DNA of 7,739 nt from Gemmatimonadales bacterium (GTDB taxonomy: Bacteria > Gemmatimonadota > Gemmatimonadetes > Gemmatimonadales > GWC2-71-9): assembly GCA_013812695.1 (NCBI GenBank), contig JACCSZ010000283.1:1-7739 (forward strand). The letters are read 5' to 3'. Positions 1 through 5,911 of the stretch are shown here, piece by piece. The translations under genes and the position numbers were made by a program. The notes under the pieces were generated by a model, which ran no database searches, was not told the origin of the DNA, and saw only the letters and a list, made by a program, of their open reading frames with translations. Position 1 is the first letter of the stretch. The number at the start of each line of letters is the position of its first letter.

Positions 1-1547
1 GCGAAGGTGGAATCGACCTCGATGGCCCGGGTGTACGCTGCAAGCGCGGTGTCGAACTCGAGCCGGCGATACGCCTGCTCGCCTTCCAGATAGGCCCGGA
101 GGGCCGCCAGCGAGTCAGTCGTGAGCGAAGCGATCCGCAGGTTGGGCACCGGCTCGCGCGAACGCCACACGTCGCGGAGCAGCGCCACGCTGAGCCGATC
201 GACCAAGGCGAGCACACTGTCCGCGGGGCCGTCCACCTGGGCCCGGCCGAGCCGCTCGCCCGCGACGGACGTGAGGTCAGCAGCCAGTCGCACCCGTCCG
301 CCGGCCGCGACGGCGCTGCCGGTCACCACGGAGCCGGCCTCGAGCTCGCGCCCGACCGCCAGCGCCTGGTCCAGCCCGGCCGACTTCCGATCCTTCCCCG
401 TCCAGTTGCGGAGGACCGCGCGGGGATCGACGGTCCGGATGCCCCCGACGCCCCGCAGGTTGGTGGCGAGCAGGTCCACCATCCCCTCGCCCAGCACCTC
501 GACGCCGGGGCCCGACGCGCTGAATGGCAGGATGGCGATCAGCTCGGCGGCCGGGGCCACGGCATGCCCTCTGGCGCGGGTGCTCAGCCAGGCGCCGGCG
601 AGTGCCGCGATGACCGCGAGCGCGGCCGCCCCGACGAGGAGCCGCGAACGTCCGCGCGCCGGGGCAGCGGCACCGCGCGCGCCCCGGAGCGCGACCGCGA
701 ACGCCGGCATATCCGGGAACCGCTTCGCGGGGTCGGCCGCGATCGCACGGACCACGACCCGGTCGAGCTCGGCCGGCACCTCGGGACGCAGCGTGGCGGC
801 ACGCGGGCGCGGCGCGGTCAAGCTTTGCGCGATGATCGACTGCGGCGTGGCGCCGGCGAAGGGCGGGCCCCCGGTCAGCATCTCGTGGAGCACGCAGCCG
901 AGGCTGTACTGGTCGGCGCGGGCGTCGACGTCATCGGCGCCCGTGGCCTGCTCCGGGCTCATGTACTGGGGTGTGCCGACCGCGAAGCCGACACGGGTGA
1001 GCTGCGGCGCCGTGTCGGCGACCGAGCTCGCGGCCGCGCCGCGCTCGATCGCCTTGGCCACGCCGAAGTCGGCCACGACGGCGTGTCCACCGCTCAGCAG
1101 GATGTTTTCGGGCTTGATGTCGCGGTGGACCACCCCCTGCGCGTGCGCGTAGGCGAGCGCGTCGGCCACCTCGGCCGCGAGCGTCACGGCGGCGTCGATG
1201 GGGAGGCGCGATTCGCGCTGCAGCCGCTGGCGCAGCGACTCGCCCTCGACGAACGGCATGACGAACCAGGGGACGGCCGCCGCGCTGCCCTCGTCCACGG
1301 CGCCGCTGTCGAACACCGGCAGGATGTGGGGATGCTGGAGGCGGGCGGCGAGCTCGATCTCGCGCAGGAACCGGTCGATGCCGAGCGCCCCGGCCAGCTC
1401 GGGCCGGACCACCTTGACGGCGACGGTGCGGTTGTGGCGCACGTCGTGGGCCCGGTACACGATCGCCATTCCACCCGCGCCGGCCTCGTGCTCCAGGACG
1501 TACCGGGCGCTCAGGGCCGCGCGCAGACGGTCGGAGATGTCGCTCAT
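1..1547 (-). CDS. PknB-type Ser/Thr protein kinase with TM segment, TolB-like region and TPR tail (3' end outside window)
   Basis: I translated this by hand from the ATG at 1547. The frame stays open to the window edge (515 full codons), so the C-terminus is missing. It is predicted to phosphorylate Ser/Thr on unknown proteins from the inner membrane. The kinase domain spans about residues 16-285: Gly-rich loop GAGGMAIVY (23-31), ATP lysine in AVKV (K45), helix-C glutamate E63 in FLREIE, catalytic HRDIKPEN (141-148, D143), DFG (160-162) and SPEQ (197-200). All key residues are present, so it should be active. One hydrophobic helix lies near 303-322. Beyond it come a TolB-like 'IAILPFSASG' region (from 337) and a TPR-like helical pair (about 480-515), presumably periplasmic. 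The start is 12 bases after the stop of the permease/AttH-like gene and has no clear Shine-Dalgarno, which suggests a shared transcript and translational coupling. The kinase family call is firm; target and signal are unknown. Confidence 0.95.
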   Translation of the reverse strand, partial: MSDISDRLRAALSARYVLEHEAGAGGMAIVYRAHDVRHNRTVAVKVVRPELAGALGIDRFLREIELAARLQHPHILPVFDSGAVDEGSAAAVPWFVMPFVEGESLRQRLQRESRLPIDAAVTLAAEVADALAYAHAQGVVHRDIKPENILLSGGHAVVADFGVAKAIERGAAASSVADTAPQLTRVGFAVGTPQYMSPEQATGADDVDARADQYSLGCVLHEMLTGGPPFAGATPQSIIAQSLTAPRPRAATLRPEVPAELDRVVVRAIAADPAKRFPDMPAFAVALRGARGAAAPARGRSRLLVGAAALAVIAALAGAWLSTRARGHAVAPAAELIAILPFSASGPGVEVLGEGMVDLLATNLRGVGGIRTVDPRAVLRNWTGKDRKSAGLDQALAVGRELEAGSVVTGSAVAAGGRVRLAADLTSVAGERLGRAQVDGPADSVLALVDRLSVALLRDVWRSREPVPNLRIASLTTDSLAALRAYLEGEQAYRRLEFDTALAAYTRAIEVDSTF

Positions 1548-1559
1548 CGATGGCGCAAT

Positions 1560-3044
1560 CTATCTGGAGCGATAAGTCTCGAAAAAGCCCCGGCCGGTGT
1601 CGCCGATCTCGGTGCCCGCCAGCCGGCCCCGGAGTTCGAACCGCCCGCGCATCTGAAAGAAGCGCCGCCGGAACGACGCGGCGCTCATGTCCGTCGCCAA
1701 GGCATGCTCGACGTCCACCGTGAGCGTCACGCTGTCCGCTCCGCGGGTCCCGACGAGCGAGAACCGGCGCGGCGCGAGGGCGCCACGGGCACCGGCGGCG
1801 GGCTGCTCGCCCTCGTAGGCCACGCGCCCGAACCGCAGCACCTGCCGCACGCCGAGCGAGTCGACCAGCGTGAGGAAAAACGGCGACGTTAGTGTCGTTC
1901 CCGCACCGGCCGCGTCGCGCTCGGGACCGTACACCCCGCCGTAGAGCAGATCGAACGTCGCCCCGCGCGCCGCTCCCCACTCCCAGGTCACGTCGCGCCA
2001 GACGCCCCAGTTATGGTCGTGGTACGCGGGAGCGTCCTCGATCCGCGTGCACCGGCCGCCGACGCAGATCGTGCCCGTGGCACGAGCGGCCAGGCCCGGG
2101 ACTACGTATCCCGAGACAAAGTCGTCCTCGCGCAGCTCGACCGGCGGGAAGTAGCGGTTCACGGCGGGGCGCACCTCCACGTTCATGCGCAGGACGCCGC
2201 CCGTTCCCGAGGCACGCGCGTCGAGCCGGTAGATCCCCGCGCGCTGGCGCACCGTGCTCGGCCCGATCGTGAGGTCGGCACGCGCGGTGTCGAACCGGAC
2301 GCTGGCCGGCGGCGCATTCGCGGTGAACTGCTCGTAGCGGCCGTCCGGCCGGCGGTGCGTCACCAGCAGGCGTCCGCCCCAGCGGGTCTCCGAACCGGCC
2401 GTTCCGGGCAGGCGCACCTCGCCGCCGAGGAGAAAGGTGACGTACCACCACTCGTCCCGACCGGTGGTGATGTTGAAGTAATCCCATTCGCCCCACGTGC
2501 TGTCGGGTGCCGGCGGGAGGTGGAACCGGTCGAGCTCGTCGTAGAGCTGTTGCGCGGTCGGCGCGACGTATGCGGAGTCGACGGGCGCGTCGCCCCAGGC
2601 ACCCTCGCGCACGTTCAACCCCGCGCCCAGCGCCACGGCGCGGCTCGGGATCTCCCCGCCGGCCCGGACCGGCGCGGGCAGGCACTCGGCGCCGGCCCTG
2701 CAGAGATACAGCAGTTTTCCTTCGATGGCCGGCGCCACGCTCCGGACGAGACCGGCGTGGCGGGGCCCGCCGATCGCCTGGCGCGTGAGGAATCGCGCGC
2801 GGTCGATGCCGAAGAACATCCCGCCGATGCCGCCGGTCCGCATCGCCTCCACGTCGATGCCCTGAGGCAGCACGGTGATCTCGCCCCCGCCGACCAGCGA
2901 CACGTCGCGGCTCTGCTCCACCATTGCCTCGCCCACCGAGAGCAGCACCACCATCACCCCGACGCCTATGGCGAAGCCGAGCAGGAGGAACAGCGAGCGG
3001 AGCTTCCGCACCCAGAGATGGCGAAATGCGAGCGTCAGCAGCAT
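1560..3044 (-). CDS. Fusion protein: N-terminal half of an FtsX/MacB permease + AttH/CrtC-type lipocalin-like domain
   Basis: This is a 494-residue protein. Residues 1-12 are a short cytoplasmic start, about 17-38 form one membrane helix (FLLLGFAIGVGVMVVLLSVG), and about 45-155 read like the first half of a MacB-type periplasmic domain ('GGEITVLPQGIDVE', 'VAPAIEGKLLYL'). The rest is not permease. From about 156, and clearly from 186, it matches the AttH / hydroxyneurosporene synthase (CrtC)-like calycin family: EWWYVTFLL (198-206) and YHDHNWG (341-347) are its hallmarks. The three later FtsX helices are absent. The frame is continuous, so this is not an obvious frameshift. Four cysteines occur as two close pairs (C115/C121 and C327/C332). 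The ATG overlaps the ATPase stop by one base (TGATG), and the kinase follows 12 bases later. I infer an inner-membrane-anchored periplasmic protein that contributes one helix and half a periplasmic domain to the ABC transporter and carries a possible lipid- or hydrophobic-ligand-binding module. CrtC hydratase activity is not implied. Confidence 0.9.
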   Translation of the reverse strand: MLLTLAFRHLWVRKLRSLFLLLGFAIGVGVMVVLLSVGEAMVEQSRDVSLVGGGEITVLPQGIDVEAMRTGGIGGMFFGIDRARFLTRQAIGGPRHAGLVRSVAPAIEGKLLYLCRAGAECLPAPVRAGGEIPSRAVALGAGLNVREGAWGDAPVDSAYVAPTAQQLYDELDRFHLPPAPDSTWGEWDYFNITTGRDEWWYVTFLLGGEVRLPGTAGSETRWGGRLLVTHRRPDGRYEQFTANAPPASVRFDTARADLTIGPSTVRQRAGIYRLDARASGTGGVLRMNVEVRPAVNRYFPPVELREDDFVSGYVVPGLAARATGTICVGGRCTRIEDAPAYHDHNWGVWRDVTWEWGAARGATFDLLYGGVYGPERDAAGAGTTLTSPFFLTLVDSLGVRQVLRFGRVAYEGEQPAAGARGALAPRRFSLVGTRGADSVTLTVDVEHALATDMSAASFRRRFFQMRGRFELRGRLAGTEIGDTGRGFFETYRSR

Positions 3045-3718
3045 CAGTCGCGGATCGTCCCATCCAGCATATGGATGATTCGTCCCGCTTCGGCCGCGAG
3101 CCGCTCGTCGTGCGTCACCACCACGAGGGTGGTGCCGTCGGCGTTGAGTTGCCGGAAGAGCGCGAGGATCTCGTGACCGGTGGCCGCGTCGAGCTCGCCG
3201 GTGGGCTCGTCGGCGAGAAGGAGCGCGGGACGGTTGGCGAGCGCGCGGGCGATCGCCACGCGCTGCATCTCGCCGCCCGAGAGCTGGGTGGCCCGGTGGT
3301 CGGCCCGGTGGTCGAGGCCGACGTAGGCCAGCAGCTCTCGAGCCCGGGCCCGGCGCTCGCGGCCGGCCACGCCAGCCTCCGCCATAGGGAGCTCGACGTT
3401 CTCGCGCGCGGTGAGCACCGGCAGCAGGTGAAAGCGCTGGAAGATGAAGCCGAGCCGGGTGAGGCGAAGCCGCGTGAGCTCGCGGTCGGACAGGCTGCCG
3501 AGACGAGTACCGAGGATCTCGACGGCCCCCCCGGACGGCGCGTCGATCCCGCCGAGGAGCTGGAGCAGTGTGGACTTGCCGCTGCCGGACGGGCCGACGA
3601 TCGCCACGTAGTCGCCCGCATCGACCCGGAGGGACACGCCGCGGAGCGCGTGCACCGTCTCGCCGTTCATCGGATAGTCCTTGCGGAGTTCGCGCGCGAG
3701 GAGCGGCGGCGGGATCAC
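3044..3718 (-). CDS. ABC transporter ATPase, LolD/MacB (AttE-like) type
   Basis: This 224-residue protein has the usual length of a stand-alone LolD/FtsE/MacB-type ATPase. It hydrolyses ATP in the cytoplasm to drive the adjacent FtsX-type permeases. All motifs are intact: Walker A GPSGSGKST (42-50), Q-loop Q94 in FIFQRFHLLP (a stretch typical of the MacB/LolD group), signature LSGGE (146-150), Walker B LLLADEP (166-172) with catalytic E171, and H-loop H203 in VVVTHD. I chose the GTG at 3718 because it forms a GTGA four-base overlap with the upstream permease stop, has a GAGG-like site a few bases upstream, and gives a normal N-terminus. The open frame runs further upstream, but only as a shadow of the permease. 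An internal Met at residue 17 would cut into the first strand. The position between an intact permease and the permease/AttH-like fusion supports an AttEFGH-like system rather than LolCDE itself. Substrate unknown. Confidence 0.96.
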   Translation of the reverse strand: MIPPPLLARELRKDYPMNGETVHALRGVSLRVDAGDYVAIVGPSGSGKSTLLQLLGGIDAPSGGAVEILGTRLGSLSDRELTRLRLTRLGFIFQRFHLLPVLTARENVELPMAEAGVAGRERRARARELLAYVGLDHRADHRATQLSGGEMQRVAIARALANRPALLLADEPTGELDAATGHEILALFRQLNADGTTLVVVTHDERLAAEAGRIIHMLDGTIRD

Positions 3719-4908
3719 GTCGCCTCGGCGCGAAGCGTGGCGGCAATCGGCGCGCGCGAGGCCAGCCACGCCGGATACAATCCGGCGAGCGAGCCGGTCA
3801 CCAGCAGCACAAGCGCGGCGAACCCCAAAGTGTCCGCCCGCGGGACGAAGAAGGAAAACGCGGCGGGAAGGCCAGGAAAGCTGGTGAGGATCGCGTCCAG
3901 GTACCGCGCGGTGAACAGGCCGAGCATGATCCCGAGCGCCGAGCCCACGACGGTGAGCGCCGTGCCCTCGGCGAGAGTCTGGCGCACTATGGTGGCGCGG
4001 CTCACGCCGATGGCGCGGAGGGTGGCGATCTCGCCGAGCCGCTCGTTGACCGTGATGGTCAGCAGCGTGCCGATGAGCAGGACGGCGACGATGAGGCTCA
4101 TGCTGCCGAGGATGTAGGCGAGCTGCCGGAAGTAGACCAGGCGCTCGCGGAAGTGGGCGACCAGCTCGGCGACGCTGTTGACCTCGATCTGGGGAAACCG
4201 GGCGCGGAGCCGGGCCGCGAGCCCCGGGACGGCCGCGTCCTCGCGCACCTTGACGAGGATGACTGAGGCGCGATCGGCCGATGGCTGCCGGGCGAGGCGC
4301 TGCATGAGCGGCAGCACCGTGCCCACCGAGGGCTGGCCGCGGTAGTCGTAGAGCCACCGCACCACCCCCCGGACCACCAGCCGCCGACCCACGCCGGCGG
4401 TGACGGTCTGCGGGTCGAGCCGGCCGACGAGGGTGACGGTGTCGCCCACGGCAGCGCCGAGAAAGCGGGCGGCCGGCTCGCTGAGGACCACACCCGAGCT
4501 GTCGCCGGGGGTGAGGTCCCGGCCCGAGGCAAGCTGGTAGAGCGACTGCGCATCGGGCTCGATGCCGTAGCCGAAGAGCGTCACCAGCGAGTCGGCGGTA
4601 CGGCCGTAGAGCGAGGTGCCGAGCACCGCCCCGACCGCCTCGATGGCGGGATCGCGCCGGAGCGCGGCGACGATGCCGGAGGCGCCAGCCATGGTGGCCT
4701 CCGTGTCGAACGGAAGCGTGCCCTTGGGCGTGAGCCGTATCTGGTAGCCACGGCCCAGCAACAGGTCGGTGAACGACTTGTCGATTCCGCCGCTGAGCAT
4801 CACCATGTCGAGCAGCATTGCGGCGGCGACCGCGATGCCCGCCAGCGAGAGCGCCGTTCGGAGCCGATGCCGGCGGAGGCTCTTGAGCCCCCACGCGATC
4901 CCCTTCAT
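3715..4908 (-). CDS. Full-length FtsX/MacB-type ABC permease
   Basis: This 397-residue protein has the complete MacB-type layout: helix 1 at about 17-38, a periplasmic MacB_PCD-like domain at about 45-255, then helices at about 263-286, 312-335 and 360-382. The cytoplasmic coupling segment after helix 2, NERLGEIATLRAIGVSRAT (288-306), is a classic FtsX signature that contacts the ATPase. The ATG at 4908 overlaps the stop of the preceding half-permease by four bases (ATGA), with AGGAG immediately before it. The stop overlaps the ATPase start by four bases (GTGA). Transporters of this class do mechanical work on periplasmic substrates (lipoproteins, lipids, peptides, enzymes) rather than moving solutes through a channel, and need eight helices in total, so one more four-helix equivalent is expected. 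Here that appears to be supplied by two partial proteins encoded on either side. AttF/AttG-like is my best guess; the substrate is not readable from sequence. Confidence 0.95.
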   Translation of the reverse strand: MKGIAWGLKSLRRHRLRTALSLAGIAVAAAMLLDMVMLSGGIDKSFTDLLLGRGYQIRLTPKGTLPFDTEATMAGASGIVAALRRDPAIEAVGAVLGTSLYGRTADSLVTLFGYGIEPDAQSLYQLASGRDLTPGDSSGVVLSEPAARFLGAAVGDTVTLVGRLDPQTVTAGVGRRLVVRGVVRWLYDYRGQPSVGTVLPLMQRLARQPSADRASVILVKVREDAAVPGLAARLRARFPQIEVNSVAELVAHFRERLVYFRQLAYILGSMSLIVAVLLIGTLLTITVNERLGEIATLRAIGVSRATIVRQTLAEGTALTVVGSALGIMLGLFTARYLDAILTSFPGLPAAFSFFVPRADTLGFAALVLLVTGSLAGLYPAWLASRAPIAATLRAEAT

Positions 4909-5747
4909 CTCCTGCCCCAGAGCACCATCGGCCTGGTATGCACCAGCCGCCAGGCGGCAGCCGCCCCGGCCGCGAGGCCGAGCCCGAGCGAGAGCGCCAC
5001 GCTGAAGAACACGATGCCGGGGGTGATGAGCGAGAACACCAGCGCGGTGTCGAAGAAGCGGCGGTAGTAGGCGTTGGTGGCGGCGCCAGCGGCGAACGCG
5101 AGGCCGGTGCCGAGCATCGATCCGGCCACCGCGATGAGCGCCGCCTCGAGCAGCAGCGCGCCGAAGATCGTCCGGCGGCGGACACCGACAAACCGCATCA
5201 CGGCCGCGTCCATCCGCCGCTCCTCAACCTTGAGGAGCATGATGCAGAGCAGGAACACCGCGCTCGCGACGATGGTGATGACCGCGATGGCCCGGTGGAA
5301 ACGGCTGACTACGATGAAGGTCTGCGACGACTCCGACGCGATGGCGCTCGAGGCGTGCGCCTGGTAGCCGAACGCGGTCCGCTCGAGCGCCGCCACGGCG
5401 CTGTCCGCCGGCGTGCCCGGGACGAGGCCGACACCGAAGCGGTCTACCCGGTCCGGCGCGCCGAGGATGGCCGCCAGGTCGGGCAGATGCATGCGCATGT
5501 GCCGCTCGGACTTGGTGATCTGGGCGGGATCGGGGCGTGGCTCGTACACCGCCCCGACGGTCGCCAGGGCGCGCATCGAGTCGGGGGCGGTGCCCAGCCG
5601 GACGGTGTCGCCCACGCGGAGCGCGAGATCCTCGGCGAGGCGGCGCTCGACGGCGACGGCGGGGAGCTGGGCGTAGGCCGGCGTCCCCGGCGCGGCGAAG
5701 GTGAGGCCGATGAGGAGTGCGCGAGCGACGGTACGGGCTGGCATCAT
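4905..5747 (-). CDS. C-terminal half of an FtsX/MacB permease preceded by a signal peptide
   Basis: This 280-residue protein starts at the ATG at 5747 (a second ATG follows at once at 5744). Residues 1-26 look like a cleavable signal peptide: charged start, hydrophobic ALLIGLTFAAP, then a TPAYA-QLP cleavage-like site. Residues from about 30 (VAVERRLAEDLALRVGDTVR) read as the second half of a MacB-type periplasmic domain, followed by three helices near 153-172, 196-222 and 244-268. The FtsX coupling segment KVEERRMDAAVMRFVGVRRR (173-192) is present. Helix 1 and the first half of the periplasmic domain, which a normal FtsX permease has, are missing. A longer in-frame start at 5840 would translate through the CACAGAG repeats and bury the signal peptide, so I rejected it. 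No good Shine-Dalgarno is visible; the bases before the start read TTTTTTCCGGG. It overlaps the next gene by four bases. This could be a degraded permease, but the clean signal peptide and intact helices argue that it functions. Confidence 0.88.
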   Translation of the reverse strand: MMPARTVARALLIGLTFAAPGTPAYAQLPAVAVERRLAEDLALRVGDTVRLGTAPDSMRALATVGAVYEPRPDPAQITKSERHMRMHLPDLAAILGAPDRVDRFGVGLVPGTPADSAVAALERTAFGYQAHASSAIASESSQTFIVVSRFHRAIAVITIVASAVFLLCIMLLKVEERRMDAAVMRFVGVRRRTIFGALLLEAALIAVAGSMLGTGLAFAAGAATNAYYRRFFDTALVFSLITPGIVFFSVALSLGLGLAAGAAAAWRLVHTRPMVLWGRR

Positions 5748-5762
5748 CCCGGAAAAAATCAC

Positions 5763-5796
5763 CACAGAGCCACAGAGGGCACAGAGGTTCACAGAG
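5763..5796. repeat. Four direct copies of CACAGAG
   Basis: CACAGAG occurs at 5763-5769, 5771-5777, 5780-5786 and 5790-5796, with start-to-start steps of 8, 9 and 10 bases. It lies just upstream of the half-permease gene, so on the coding strand it reads as repeated CTCTGTG in the likely leader or promoter region. From memory, similar CACAGAG/CTCTGTG strings turn up between genes in many environmental bacterial genomes, which would make this a dispersed repeat rather than a local operator. I cannot verify that here. Confidence 0.7.
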
Positions 5797-5802
5797 GCTG
5801 GT

Positions 5803-5837
5803 ACACTGTCGAAGCCGAGGTGTTCGCGCAACAGTGT
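5803..5837. promoter_or_regulatory. Inverted repeat ACACTGT-N21-ACAGTGT, possible operator
   Basis: The 7-base arms at 5803-5809 and 5831-5837 are perfect reverse complements, 28 bases apart start to start. They sit about 55-95 bases upstream of the first ABC-operon start codon, where a regulator could bind. The match does not extend past seven bases on either side, so chance is a real possibility. I see no convincing -35/-10 pair in this gap; the promoter of the ABC block is therefore not identified. Confidence 0.25.
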
Positions 5838-5850
5838 CATCCTGGGCGCG

Positions 5851-5886
5851 GCGAAGGGGGCATGACCTGAATCATGCCCCCTTCGC
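5851..5886 (-). terminator. Perfect 15-bp hairpin after the NRAMP/beta-barrel block
   Basis: The arms at 5851-5865 (GCGAAGGGGGCATGA) and 5872-5886 are exact reverse complements around a six-base loop (CCTGAA). It begins 25 bases beyond the stop of the beta-barrel gene, the right place to end that transcript before the ABC block starts. No T-run follows on the minus strand (the next bases are CGCGCCCAGG), so it is not a canonical intrinsic terminator. In high-GC bacteria such hairpins often still terminate transcription or protect the 3' end. Confidence 0.7.
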
Positions 5887-5911
5887 TTATGTACAAGGGT
5901 GACTTCACGGG

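Noticed and set aside
564..1892. Long plus-strand open frame (442 codons) opposite the kinase
   Set aside because: It is rich in Arg, Gly and Ala, has no recognisable motif, and lies antisense to a kinase with all catalytic motifs. Such open frames are expected in high-GC DNA.
931..1980. Minus-strand open frame (349 codons) crossing the fusion/kinase boundary
   Set aside because: It is out of frame with both genes and composed almost only of Arg, Ala, Gly and Pro.
1560..3044. The permease/AttH-like fusion as a sequencing or assembly artefact
   Set aside because: One frame stays open for 495 codons with sensible composition throughout, and both flanking junctions are tight and normal. A chimera joined exactly in frame is unlikely, though only independent genomes can exclude it.
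3045..3746. An upstream in-frame extension of the permease/AttH-like fusion through the ATPase region
   Set aside because: The upstream part is the ATPase read in the wrong frame. The ATG at 3044 begins a normal FtsX N-terminus and overlaps the ATPase stop by one base.
2924..4117. Plus-strand open frame (397 codons) opposite the ATPase and permease
   Set aside because: It has a low-complexity composition and runs across the boundaries of two well-supported minus-strand genes, so it is a shadow frame.
5748..5840. An upstream ATG (5840) for the half-permease
   Set aside because: It would translate the CACAGAG repeats and place a 31-residue tail before a clear signal peptide.
5866..5900. A TTGTAC / CATGAT-like promoter on the minus strand near the hairpin
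   Set aside because: The -10 part falls inside the hairpin arm and the match is weak; it is not better than chance.
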